DNA of 64,000 nucleotides, from positions 16,248,687 to 16,312,686 of the forward strand of contig NC_082598.1 in NCBI RefSeq assembly GCF_030936135.1, given 5' to 3'. Both the position numbers and the translations under genes were made by a program. The DNA comes from Gavia stellata. Its lineage: Eukaryota > Chordata > Aves > Gaviiformes > Gaviidae. Positions within the stretch are counted from its first letter, which is position 1. Each line of letters opens with the position of its first letter. The notes under the pieces are model-generated. The model made no database searches. It saw only the letters and a program-made list of their open reading frames with translations, and was not told where the DNA came from. Positions 40,541 to 52,098 of this stretch are shown here, in pieces.

Positions 40541-43084
40541 TCTCCCATTGACCTAAACCCAGGCAGATCCCTTGGGGGCGAGGGGAGGGAGGATGAGAAG
40601 ATGTTTGAGGACCCCAGTGGTGCAGACACAGGTGGGAGAGCTCAGTGGTACCCGGGGCCCTGCAGAAATAAGGGCCGGTGGGAGAAAGCAGCCGGGGAGG
40701 GCGGGTGGCCAAGGCACAGGGCTGGAGTCCACCATGCCGGGAGCAGAGCGAGGATACGGAGGAGGGACCCGCTCCCAAACTCCCTGTTGCCTTCCCCTGC
40801 GGTGTGTTTGGGTCTGCCTGAGGACCGGGGCGCTTCAGAGCAGCCTTCCTTTCCCAGGAGAGAAGCCCTCGCTCCGAGTAGTCCGGTACTAGCTGACTCG
40901 CAGTGCCCTAATTTTTAGCATGTAGTGGGCTGGTGGTTTTTGCCATCGTCCTGGCCTCGAAATCGAGGGCTGAGAAAGTATTTTGTTTAGTTCTTGGGGA
41001 AACTGCAATAACATCTCAGACATGCCGTGGAAGTTTAACTAGAAATAAACCTCCTAATCAAAATACCTCACCGGGAACCGAGAAACCTCAGACCGGCAAT
41101 CCCTCTAGTCCTTATTTTAAAGCGTATTGACGGAGAAATCCTTCCACTTTCTCCCTTAAAAAGTCTATGAGGACCACATTTCCTCACCCCCAGCTGTCCA
41201 CGGCAGGCCACGGTGTGTTTCCTCTTTGCGGGGCCGTTTCGCTGCGGTCACCGCGGGGGGGTGAGGACTGTCTCCCTCCCGCAGAGGAGCGGGGCCGGGG
41301 CGGGGCGGCGGGCAGGCCAAATTCAGCACTTTCCCGCCGATGACAGTTCCCTCTCGCCGCCCCGGGCTGGGGTCCGGCGGCGACCGCTCGCCCGGCGGCT
41401 CCCCCCGCCTGCATCCCGGCAGCATCCCCCCGCCGCTTGGCCGCGGGAGGACACGGCGGTCCTCTCGCCCCGCCGCCGCTCGCGGCTCCCGGCAGCCGCC
41501 TTGCTTTCTCGCGGGTGCCCAGCCAAGAAACAGCAGAAACACAATCATAATAATTTTTTAAAAAAAGGTATTAAACTGGATCTGTCGGGTTTGGGTGGGT
41601 TTTAAGCTTTTGAGATGAAGGGGAGCGACGTCGGAAGCGGCGGGGAACGGCTGTGTGCGGGGAGACGCGAGTTCACGGGTGGGTTGGTGGAGGCGCTCAG
41701 GGGACAGACCAAGGGGGTGAGGGCACTGAGAAGCCCCGGGTAATGCCGCGGCATGCTCGGGCGTGTGGCCCTCACACCGGTGATCGCCAGCCCTCGGACG
41801 GATCTGCCTGTCCCACTGGAAACACGCGTGTCTTTGCGTGACCCTGTCTGTGCTTCTCTGTCGCTCTGAATAGGCCTTGGGCTGCTTCGGTGAGCACTGC
41901 GCTGCGGGACAGAGTAGCACAACGTCAGGATCTGACCTTGTTTGCTCCCTCTCTGCCCGTCCTTGCAGCTGTGACTGGGGTGGCCAGAGTCAGTTAGTCC
42001 TGCCGAAAGAAATTCTTCACGGGGCTCTTTAAACGTTAGTGCAGCAGAAATATTTAGGGCTTAAAAAGCAAGCGATGCCTGCCCATCTAGAGAAACGCGG
42101 GGTTTCTGCCCTTGCAGCACTCGGCAGGGACGTTGTGCCGTGGATGTGTCGTGGCAGTTGCGGCGCGTTTCCGCCTTGCGGGGGTTAAAACCAAACGCCA
42201 CGGCTTCATTCGTTCATTCATTCAAAACAAACCCAAAAGGAATCACCCAGGGCAAATCCTCACCCCCTTGCTTTTGGCAAAACGTGGCCCGGCGCGGAGG
42301 GGCCGGGGGCACCGGGGCGCGTCTGCCCGCGCAGCGGGAGGGTGCCCCGACGGCCGGCGGGGGCCGGGCGAGCGGGGCTGGGGCGGCGGCAGAGGCGCGG
42401 AGCTGCCGGTCCTGCTTCCATCGGCTGCGTCGGATCCCGCAGAGAGACCTGCCATGGGCCGCATCGGATTTCCAGGGGAACCGCGGAGGCAAATGCCCCG
42501 TGATGGATGTGATGGAAAGCACTCCGCGCCCTTTTTACCGCTGAGCCTCCCCGCCACCCTTTCCTGCCTCTCCCGTATAGGACGGTTCAAGGCCATGCGT
42601 CCCGCCGTCGAGGAGAAGCGGAGCTTGTTGCCTGCGCTGGGAGCCGGTCTCCTTTCGCGGTGCACAAATAAATGCGCAGGCTTTCCTGGCCGCGCTAGCC
42701 ACGAAGGCGACGGGGAAGGGAACAGCCCGCAGAGACGCCTCTGACTCCCGCATCAAGCCGCTTTCCCAGCGGGGCTTTCTCCGAGGCGTATAACCGCCCC
42801 GAGGCCGAGCCCAGCTCGGCTGCCCCGGGAGGGCGGCGGGGAGGTGAGCTGCGGGGCTGGCCGCTCCGCATCGGGCTCACTTCTGTCCCCGCCGGCTCGC
42901 CCCACGCACACCCACGGCCACGGCGCTGCCGTCCGGGGACATGCAATGGCAAACGGCCGAGTTCCGGCGGCCTGGGGAAGGGCCGGGGGTGCCGGGGAGG
43001 GGGGTGGCATCCCAGGTGCCCCTCTCCTCTGAGAGGGGCTTGCTGCAAATGTCATCAGGGCCTCGCAGCCGAGCCCGGCGCATT

Positions 43085-43310
43085 TCAGCCACATATGGTG
43101 GGTGGATTTAGGTGTCAAAAGCCGGCGAATTAGAAATGGTAATTGTCCGTCATTATGGGTGAAACGCGATCTATCACAACAACTGGAACATGTCTGGGCG
43201 CTAGCAAAAATAATTTGAATGATTAGCGATCATTATGGATGTCAAGCCGCGTCCATTAAGTTGTATGAAGAAATTATCCTTGACGTGCGAAATCAAACTA
43301 CAAATACACA
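43085..43310. promoter_or_regulatory. Candidate conserved non-coding element (homeodomain-site cluster)
   Basis: An AT-rich island of about 225 bp lies inside the GC-rich domain. It has at least seven ATTA/TAAT cores, two identical CATTATGG octamers at 43151-43158 and 43231-43238 (80 bp apart), a CATATG E-box near 43092 and a CAACTG E-box near 43180. No reading frame is preserved. The motif density resembles developmental enhancers. Conservation has not been tested. Confidence 0.45.
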
Positions 43311-44657
43311 GGCCTGGCATTGAGGGGACCCTCCCTGCTGGGCCGCGGGAGGCCGGGAGCAGCCCGGCAGGGCGCTGGCAGGGCGCGGGAGAGGCGCCGG
43401 GGCGACCGCGCTGCCGGGGCCGGGCCGACGGGCGCTCCCGCCCCGCTGCCCGCGGTGGCCCGGGGAGAGGGCTCTGCCCAGAGCCTGCGTGGCCCTGCTC
43501 ACGGTGGGGGACAGGGGAGAGGCGCTCGGTCCTTCAGAGACGGTTTTGCAGGGAGGGGGAGGCGAGGGGCAGGGAGCCGGGCGGGACGCGGCTGCCATGG
43601 GCCCTTGTCCCGAGCAGCCAGCAGGCACCTCCCGGAGAGAGGGCAGGAGGGAAATGATGGGGCTTGGAGCCTGCTGAGAGGGATTCCGGAAGATGTCCTC
43701 TGCAAGGGACGCGTCTGCGTCTGCCGTAGTTACACCAGTCCTCGGCAGGAGGGGACGTCCGGGGACCCGCGTTCCCCGCTCCTGCGGGGGGGCGGCGCGC
43801 CCTGGCCCCGCCGCGCTCCCCGGCTCGCAGCCGGCGCCTCCAGCTCCAGCTCCCCCCCGCCGCGCCTGCCTGGCAAAAGGGCTTCGCCACCGCTCTGAAA
43901 ACGAGACTCTTCGCGAGGCGAGATCAGTTTACAAGTAATTTCCACGTTGCAGGGGTTGCGTATATTTTTTTCTAAGATAAAATGTCGGTTTTTCCTTTTA
44001 AAGTTCGCCCCTTATGGCGAGGGCTCGCGATAGATTTTTTTTTTTCTCCACCTTCGTTTCTGATCCCTCTTCAGCGAAATAATTCGTTCGCAAAAACGAA
44101 GCAGATATTTCAGTATCTTTTGGAGGTATTTTGGGTAAAACTATGCCATTGTGATCCCCCGGGCCATAGCCTGACACGGACATCTAAGCACAACCTCCCA
44201 GGGTCCGCGAATCCACGGCGCAGACCGCACTTTTTAAAGCAACACGCAAAAGCTTTTCCCTAAGAGCGAGGAAAATCGTCTGTTTCTTCCAGGCTTTTTT
44301 TTTTTTTTTTTAATCCGATAAAGTAGTAAATTTCAGACAAATTAAAGGAACCTCCACAGTCCCTTGTCAAAATGACGATCTGCACCCCTGCAGAGCGGTG
44401 TTTGTAACGAGGGCATGAGCGCATATAGTCGTTTCTTGTTGCAGTCGCTGGGAAAATGTAATATATCCGCAGAAGTTCCCCGTTTGCGATTTTTTTTATT
44501 CTTAACTAAATGAAGGGAAAGGCGAATCTTGGTGTTTTTTTTTTTTTAATTAGCCAAGTAAAAAATATTTGTTTGCTATGTCCATTTAGAAGTACTGTGC
44601 CACCGTGCAGAACAGAGCGGCGACGCCGCCACCTCGTTAAATCCGCTCACGACATCC

Positions 44658-44693
44658 CCCACGGAGGAAAACGGCCCCACGGAGGAAAACGGC
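44658..44693 (+). repeat. 18-bp perfect tandem duplication
   Basis: Two exact adjacent copies of the unit CCCACGGAGGAAAACGGC. Confidence 0.9.
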
Positions 44694-47473
44694 CCCGCGG
44701 CTTCTCGGCGGTGCCTTTCGGGCTGCGCACCCGCCCCCCGCCCCGCCGCCGCCCGCATCGCCCCGGGCACCCCGCGGCCGCCGCCCGTTACCGCACGCGA
44801 GTGCCAAAAGGGGAAGCCCGGACAGGACCCGTCCCTCGTTTTCGCTGTCCCGAGCAGAAGAGCCCGGCACAAACCTCGCCATCAAGCCCGAGTGCTGCCG
44901 GCAGCCAGCAGAACTGCCTCCCCTCCTCTCCTCCCAGCCTACCCAGCTTTATTCGTGCAGTTTGCAAATCCGTATTATTCCCGCGCAAGCCAAAAATAAT
45001 ATTAGTCCTCTCCACGCGCGTTTCATCCCTAATTATCACTCGAGTCCTTTGCGACACAACGGGTTTCCCCGGCCGGTTTAAGCGCAAGGCAGCGCAGATC
45101 CATGGGCGAAGTGTTCCACCCCTACCCGGGAGAAAAGCGGGGGGGGTCCGGCCGTCGGGCGGCTTTAAGGGGGAGCAGATCAGCGGTGCCGAGCAGGGTC
45201 CTCAGACCGCCAGAGCCGAAAGACGGTGTCGGTCTCCGAAGCAGCGGGCAGGGGGGACGGTGCCTTTCTGAGCCAACACCGCTTGCAGGATTTGCTTTCC
45301 CCGCAGAGCAATTGAGGAAACAAAGCAGTAACCCGCGCCCCCCCGAGCAGCCGGCTCCTGCCCCGTGGGCGCTCGCCCCAGCCCCGGCCCCAGCCCCGGC
45401 CCGGCGACCGCCCGCCCCCCCGCCGCCCCTCTGCCCCGGCCCGCCGGCGCCCCTGCTCGCACGCTGATGCCCTCCAGCCCCGAGAGGCTGAAAATCAGCC
45501 CCTTCTTTGCCTTTCCACGCGTTTGATGGTTTTCTGGCCATTCTTGCTCGGTGTGGAAGCACTGTTTTGGTTGTCAATCGGCCGTGCGTGAAAAGGCTGC
45601 CTGTAGCCTTTTTAGCTCCCATGCTTCCTTTTTCTTCTTGCTTTTAAGAAAGAAGGGAAAAAACGTTTGAAATACCTACGAGCACTATTACCTAGATCCA
45701 TACATTTATTGATAACCGTGTCCCTGCTCTGGTGGGAAGGACATCAGTCACCAGTCCCGGGGGCAACTTGCAGCCCTTTGGAGACAGCAGGTAGTCCCTG
45801 CAGGACGCCTTCCGCCCGTGGCCAGCAGCGGGGCAGCCGCCCTGCCGCCCCTCGCCTGCCCTCCCGGAGCCGAGCTACTGCCGCGGGGGAGGAGAGGCTT
45901 CCCTGGCTCAGCGGCATTTCTGTTTCAGCGGAGGATCCGTTGCTGGCTGCCAGCGGTGTCCTTCGGGAGCCCAAGCGCCGGCCTCGTTACTACCGGCTCA
46001 TATTGTAGGCAGAAAGCCACGGGCGCACCTGAGAGCCCCAAAACGGCGTCACCTGCGGCTCTGCAGCCACCACTCCCCGCAATTATTTTGTCAAGGAGCG
46101 CCCCGACAATTGCACTCATCGCCAGCATCGCTTGGGACCAGCCTTGTGGCTAACACCTCTCCCAGCTCCGGTACAGGGCTGGGAAAACAGCCGGGGAAAG
46201 AGGCGGGGAGGGTTCTTCGGCCGCCCCAAGGGCTCCGGGCAGCGGCGTCAAAACCCTCATCCTCCGGCCAGGGCTTTCCGCTGGGGCCCGTGGGACCCGG
46301 CTGGGAGCTGGGCAAGGCGGTGTCAGCGGTGGCGGCGGGAGGAGGGCAGCCCTCGCCCCTGGCCTGCCCCGGGCTGGTGCCGGCCCTCACCCCGTGAGCT
46401 GGCCCTCCCGCCCCGCTCCATCCCTCTGGAGAGAGCGAGGGTTTGCGTGCGGATTGCCGAAATTCTCTCCTTCCCTTTAAAAATAAAAAAAACCCGAATA
46501 CCAACCACATTAAAAAAAAAAAAAGGACAAGTCCCACCTGCGGGTGAGAGTCCCCCCGCTCCCTCGGCAAGGCACCGGCCAGCCGCCGTGCGCAGCGGCC
46601 GCGGTGCGGGGGGAAACGCGGCTCCCGGGGGCAGGGCGGTGCGCGGGGCCCCGCAGGCGACGGCCCCGGCGGGGCCGGGAGTCTCGGGCACAGCCTCCTC
46701 GCCCACCGGCGCCTCTGCTCGCCCTCGGAGGAGGGAGCGCTGCCCCGGCCCGGAGCGGTGCGGGGTCCCGGCGCTGGCCGCCGTGCGACCTGCCTGGGAA
46801 ATGTTTCATTTGCTCCCCGGTTCACCTCGCCCCCCGGTTAATCGCGTTGTTGCCCGCAGCAGCAGCAGCGAACAACGCGAAGGCAGACCCTGCTTTTGGG
46901 GAGCTTTCGGACAGGCGAGGAGCGGCAGCATCCCCGAGGATGTGGCCGGGGCAGAAAAACCTGCTCTTCCCATCACCTCGGGAAAAAACAGGCTCCGCTC
47001 TGGAGCCGCCACTGCCGCCTCCATAGGGCTGCCCTGGCCGCGGGGGTCCGGCTTTTCGGCCGCCTGGGTCAGCCCCGCTCCGGCAGGGCTCCCGGCCCGC
47101 TGCGGCGGGAGCATCCCGGCCTTGGGCGCCGGGGCCCTCCAAGCAGAGCTGCTTGCTCCGGCGGTTTGGTGCCGCAGACCCGGGGAGGCCGCCGGGAGGG
47201 CAGCTGGGCTTGTCCGTGCCCCCGGCCCGGGGCCGCCCTCGGGGCGCGTCGCCTTCCCACTGACAGGAGAAGCGGAGCGGAGAGGTGCCTGCCGAAGCCC
47301 CAGGCCTGCCGGGGAGAGGCCCTTAACCTCCGGGCCACCTTTGCCCCCTGCTCCCGGGAGCCCCTGGGAGGCCGGGCAGGTGCTGCGCTGCCGGGCGGGC
47401 AGCCTGTGCGCCGGCATCTCCTGCTGCTTCTCCTCCTCCCCGGGAAGCGTCGCTGATTTCTACCTGACAAGTT

Positions 47474-47497
47474 GGGGGGGGGGGGGGGGGGGGGGGG
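47474..47497 (+). repeat. Poly-G tract (24 G)
   Basis: An uninterrupted run of 24 G residues in the NKX3-2 downstream GC-rich domain. Its exact length may be an assembly estimate. Confidence 0.9.
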
Positions 47498-47929
47498 AGA
47501 AGGAATCTGCGCGGTTTCCTGTTTTATTACCCTGCGAGCGAGCGGGAGGTATCTAAATATAGGCAGCCTCCCGGCTGCAGAGTTGGTCTCTGCGCCTGTG
47601 TGAGTGTTTAATGCACAACCACGAGCGCCTATGGAGACACACGCAAAGATATACACAATTTACATTTCGTTTCAACAATCGAATTTCTTGTAGCGGCGGT
47701 AGTTTTTCTCTCTCTCTCCCTCCTTCTAGTGCGACTGTTTTCTCTTCTTTAAGACTGGAGCTTGTCCATGGCCGGATGGAAAATGATTCCCACCGCTCCC
47801 GTACGGATTCGGGGTTTGGGAGAGAGGCCGAAGTTGGGACGTATCGTTAGGGGGATTATTTTCATGCTGCAGCCGTGGATGTGCTGATGAGCTGCACGAG
47901 TGTTCGGGGGGGATGGAGAGAGTGTGTTA

Positions 47930-48320
47930 GAGCCCAGGTTTTGCTGATGACTTAAACGCCGAAAATCCAGACTAATTCCTTTGGCCTTGGTATAGCTACG
48001 GGCGGGTTACTAGGGATTTTGTCATTAAGAAACACCAGAAAGACTCAGAGCGTTTGCTTTATATTTCAAATCGTAAAATTGTCCATAAAAACAGGAATAG
48101 AAACGCCCGTAAAATCCTATTAAATTATCGATTAAATTTTCCCGATGCAAAATACCGACGTTTCTCAAATATCGGGTTTTGTCAACGTCAAACGAAGACA
48201 CTCTCGATGCGTAAATGTTCGGTATTAAACACAATCCTAAAATTCCAAATAACTTCTCTCGGATCGTCTTTTTCAGCAATCGCTGAAATGCACCTTAGTT
48301 TTACGGGATTCAAAGAAGAA
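47930..48320. promoter_or_regulatory. Candidate regulatory block: AT-rich yet CpG-dense
   Basis: Over 48061-48240 I count 61 G+C in 180 bases (34%) but 13 CpG dinucleotides, about two and a half times the number expected from composition. Flanking bases are similar. The block has no conserved reading frame. CpG retention in AT-rich DNA fits a sequence that is unmethylated in the germ line and under constraint, such as an enhancer in a methylation-free domain. It lies about 3.3 kb beyond the NKX3-2 stop codon. Confidence 0.4.
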
Positions 48321-48846
48321 CAGTTTGACGCCTTATCCAGTGTGACACCCCGGGGAACCCCGGGGAAGCTCCAATGACCGACGCTTTCTTTTCCTATCAG
48401 GCGGTCTCCTACAGCGCTACATCCGTCAGCGAGCACGGAGCAAAATAATAAACCACGGTGTCCTACGGGAAAACAGAAGGCTTCGAAATAATCCTCCCTC
48501 CACAACAGGGAGCCCAGTAGGACCCATAACCAGCTTCGCCGAAAGCCACCCCCCCCGCCTTGCCCCCCCATGCCCGCCGGGGCCAAAGCCCCCGCTGGTG
48601 TAAAGGGTCCCATCGAAGCCATCGGAGTCAGCGACCCGATGTTGGTGCCGCTGGGGTTGCAAGCCTCACACGGGGACGCAGGCAGAGAAACAGCCCCGGG
48701 GGCAAGAAAAGGAGCAAACTGAGCTGTCTGTGGGGCAGCGGGGCCTCCTCTTCACCTTCCCAAGTGGACGGGGGCCCTGCTCCTGCCATCCAAAACTTTC
48801 ATTTTCCCAGGAGGGAAAGCGGTGGGAAAGGCGGAAGGAAATAGTT

Positions 48847-48861
48847 GGGGGGGGGGGGGGG
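48847..48861 (+). repeat. Poly-G tract (15 G)
   Basis: A run of 15 G residues followed by a purine-rich segment. Confidence 0.9.
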
Positions 48862-50800
48862 AGAAAGAAAAAAAGAAAAAGGATTTCAGGATCGGGCCTA
48901 ATAAATGTCAGTCCCCCCGCATCCGCCAAGCTCTGCTCTACAGAGCACGCTTCTCGCCAGGACCGCTGCATCTGGAGCGCTCCTTTCGCCGACAGGATTG
49001 CCGACCCGCCCGGCGGAACGAAACCGAACCCAAAGCATGCCCCCCGTGCCAGAAGGGCTTTAGAGGCAGAGAGCTCGCCCCGAGTCCGCGCTGGGGCCGG
49101 GGCAGACCCCGGGGAGCCGCCGCCGCCCCTCTCCCCTCCGCCGAGGGCAGCGGGGGGTGCCAGCCCGGGTGCATCTCCCCCGCAGCGCAAACGCAGCCCG
49201 CCCGCAGCGCCGGTTGCCCGAGCCTGGGGAGCGCGAAATAACAGCCGGGAGGGCCGGGGCGAGGGGGCTGACGAGGAAACAGCCCGGCCGCCTCTTGGGG
49301 CGGCTCGCAAGGACCGCGGCCGTGGGGCGATGGGGCACAGGGGCTTCCTCCGCGCCACTCCCTGCTCGGGAGCCGGAGGGAAGCCCGTGCGACCCAGCGG
49401 GGAGGGAAAGGAGCCGGCGGCGGTGGAGAATCGGCGGCGCCCAGGCAACGCGGCCGCCTGTGAGCGGGCCGCGGTAGGGCTCCACCGGCGTGGAGAAACT
49501 ACCGCGGCCACCACCGGGTCCGGTCCATCTGCGCGCCACTGCCCGGCCCCGGCCCCCCGGGTGGAGCTGCGCGCCCCAGCGCAGGCTGCCCGCCCCGTCT
49601 GGCAGCGCTAGCTCCGGCGGGGAAGGCCGGAGGACGGCAGCCGGCGGCGGGGATGCGCTGCCAGCACCGTGCCGAGGGCTCGGGCTCGCCGCGGAGGCTT
49701 GGAGGGGATTCAGTCCGAGGCGGGAGGCTGCCCCAAGCGGCTATCGCGGTTGTGTCGGGATACAAACAGCCTCGGCCGTGTCGCCGAGGACTGCGAAGCC
49801 CCCTCCTGCAGCCCCAGCCGGAGCCTCCGCCCGCCCGCCCGCGGCCCCCGGCCCCGGCCTCCCCGCCGGGCTCCGGCAGAGAGGAAACAATCCGCCGGCC
49901 CACGCACTTGCCCCGGGAGCTGCCAAGGTTTTAAACCGACACGGCCCGGGGAAGCGGGCGACTGCCGGGCCGCCCGCTCCAGCCCGCACAGCGAGACAGC
50001 CCTCGCACGGGAAAACCCATTTGATGCCGCCGGGGCTCCTCCGACCGCACCGCATCCTCACCGTGACCCGGGCGGCTGCAAATTAAACCAGCGATCCCGG
50101 CTCTCCGGCAGAAGGGGGGATCGCTCCATGCCGGACAGGCGTCATGGAAGAACTCCTTAAGGCGCCCGGCCCGAGCCCCTTTGCCCCCTCCGCTTCCCAC
50201 GGAGGCAACCGGCACCGGCGCTGCACGGTGCAGAGGGGCAGAGCGGCGCTGGGACCGGAGGGCGAGATCTCCGCCAGGCCCCGCGATCCCCACCGCCGGA
50301 GCTGCCATTTCCCACCGGAGCCACCGCCATCCTCCGCGCGAGTGGGAAAAGGAGGGACGCGGTCCGAGCTACAGCCCGAAGTCTGCTGCGGGGAAAAAGT
50401 CGCTGGGGACACCCGTGTCCGCTCTCAGAAACGACACATGCGGCAGAGCGAACTGTTAGACTAAAGTTTATAAATTAAAAAAAAAAAAAAAAAGTACAGC
50501 GGGTAGCTTACAAACATTCACAATTCATTTGAAGTAAATAATCTAGTTGAGTGCACAGTGCCATTAAAAGAGAAAGGGAGAAAAAAAAAAAAAAAGAAGG
50601 AAAAAAAAAAGCAATGAGTTACCTTGAAAGAAAGAGACTGTAATTACATTGCTGAGCAGATCAGAAATCCCCGCCCCTGAAGGAGAGGTCTGCAGAAGAA
50701 CTGTAAAAGGCACTGATGGTATTAAATTTCCCGTTACATCGATTTCTTAAAAAGCCTGCCTAGAAATATTCACATTGAATATAAAAATAATAATAACAAC

Positions 50801-50806
50801 TTTAAT
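50801..50806 (-). terminator. NKX3-2: Candidate poly(A) signal ATTAAA for NKX3-2
   Basis: The minus strand reads ATTAAA, the commonest variant poly(A) hexamer, about 820 nt past the stop codon and followed by a U-rich, GUUGUU-containing stretch. A weaker TATAAA lies at 50466-50471. Confidence 0.35.
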
Positions 50807-51398
50807 ACAACTGGAAAGTGCGAAAAATCCGTAACTCCTCCCTCCCCGAACACGGAAAGATCTCAGGAAAAAAGGAAAAGAAGAAGTCTGGAGTTTCGAT
50901 ATAAGTCTCACCCTTTTGTGACTTATTTATCCTTTGCCAGGGATCATGGAGTACAGGAATAACATGGGCAACAAGAGCAGGGGGATCTGAAAGAGGCTTC
51001 CTTACATTCAGCACCATACAAGGCACACTCAGTTTGCAACGAGTTGGAAGACCAAGGACTCAAACAGACGTCAAAAATAATCTTCCTTACAATCCACCGA
51101 GGGAGTCCTTGATCTCCTCTTTTGAGCTGCATTTGGTTTTGAGGGTTGAGGTTTTCTTTCCTCTCCTTTTTTTCTCTCTCTTTCTCTCTCCCATACAAGA
51201 TCGAGTCTCTACCAATCCGAAGCGAAATAAGACAAACAAACAAAAAGTCTACACCAAATACACTGACAACATGGATACCATGAACTAGTCGTGCCGAATC
51301 GCGAGAGTCCTCGGCTGGCGGGGTGGGGACGGGGTGAGGATCGGGGCGGGGGTGGCCAAGAAGTCCTACGTTGGAAGAGGAGAGAGTGAGGAACCATC

Positions 51399-51445
51399 CA
51401 AATAATATTAATAATAAAAATAACAATAAAATAATAATAAATACT
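51399..51445 (-). promoter_or_regulatory. NKX3-2: AU-rich element in NKX3-2 3'UTR
   Basis: On the mRNA strand this is about 47 nt of almost pure A/U with an AUUUA pentamer and repeated UUAUU units, about 180-230 nt after the stop codon. Such elements commonly shorten mRNA half-life. Confidence 0.5.
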
Positions 51446-51489
51446 GTCCGAGGCACTGAGAGCTGCAGCTGGGGCTCTGGATTTGAGAA

Positions 51490-51506
51490 GATGGATGGAT
51501 GGACGG

Positions 51507-51539
<33 letters not shown>

Positions 51540-51540
51540 C
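51490..51540 (+). repeat. (GGAT)n tetranucleotide microsatellite
   Basis: About 12 to 13 units of GATG with two internal GACG variants and a terminal GAC, located in the NKX3-2 3'UTR about 90 nt after the stop codon (CATC-type repeat on the mRNA strand). Confidence 0.9.
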
Positions 51541-51625
51541 AGGGGGGTGGCAGAGGGGAGGTGGGTTTCCTGGCTGCCAGTGTGTGTGGTGGGGGGGCTG
51601 GGGAGGGGTGATGTGTGTGTGCCCC

Positions 51626-52098
51626 TCACTGGGTGCCGGCGGCTGCGGCGCAGGTGGACAGAGCCCACCCGGGCAGGCAGTAGTAGGGGTAGTAGTAGGA
51701 AGGCTGGAGGGAGAGCAGCGAGGGCGGCCGCAGCACCTCGCCGGGGTGGTACTGTCTCTGGTCGTCGCGCACCAGCACCTTGACGGCCACCTTCTTGGCG
51801 GCGGGGGCGGCGGCCAGGAGGTCGGCGGCCATCTGCCGCCGCTTGGTCTTGTAGCGCCGGTTCTGGAACCAGATCTTCACCTGCGTCTCGGTGAGCTTCA
51901 GGGAGGCGGCCAGGTCGGCCCGCTCGGGCCCCGACAGGTACCGCTGGTGGTTGAAGCGCCGCTCCAGCTCGAAGACCTGCGCGTGGGAAAAGGCTGCGCG
52001 GGAGCGCTTCTTCCGCGGCTTCGGCGCCGCCGCCTCTTCCTCCCCCGGCAAGAGCTTCCCGCACTTGCCCGCTCCGTCCTCCTCCGGGGGGCTGCGAT
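51626..52098 (-). CDS. NKX3-2: NKX3-2 coding exon 2
   Basis: The exon is 473 bp. It completes Asp137 and encodes residues 138-293 plus the TGA stop: a short acidic linker, the whole homeodomain and the conserved C-terminus ending CAAAAGTQ. The acceptor reads ctgcccgcag. The junction yields AVS-D-RSPPEE. I remember a Gly before this Asp in the human protein, so this copy may be one residue shorter at the junction. Confidence 0.95.

Larger units (their letters stand above)
26561..41150. other. Intergenic region between RAB28 and the NKX3-2 domain
   Basis: This is mostly AT-rich DNA without a supportable gene. It holds degenerate CR1 pieces (27020-27600, 33380-33960, and a 3' end at 40489-40540) and an LTR remnant (32958-33285). 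Between these I see nothing classifiable. Short ORFs at 30931-31182 (minus, acidic) and 35350-35611 (both strands) have somewhat coding-like composition but no recognisable domain. Confidence 0.7.
50780..51625 (-). other. NKX3-2: Probable NKX3-2 3'UTR
   Basis: Downstream of the NKX3-2 stop the sequence turns AT-rich for about 1.1 kb inside an otherwise GC-rich domain, as expected for a long 3'UTR. On the mRNA strand it contains an ATCC-type tetranucleotide repeat, an AU-rich element, and a candidate ATTAAA poly(A) signal at 50801-50806. The 3' end is inferred. No canonical AATAAA is seen on the minus strand in this interval. Confidence 0.5.

Noticed and set aside
46132..47556. 474-residue plus-strand ORF in the GC-rich domain
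   Set aside because: Overlapping long ORFs exist in almost every frame here. The product is low-complexity Pro/Arg/Gly/Ala sequence without domains, includes a translated poly-G run, and reflects lack of stop codons in GC-rich DNA.
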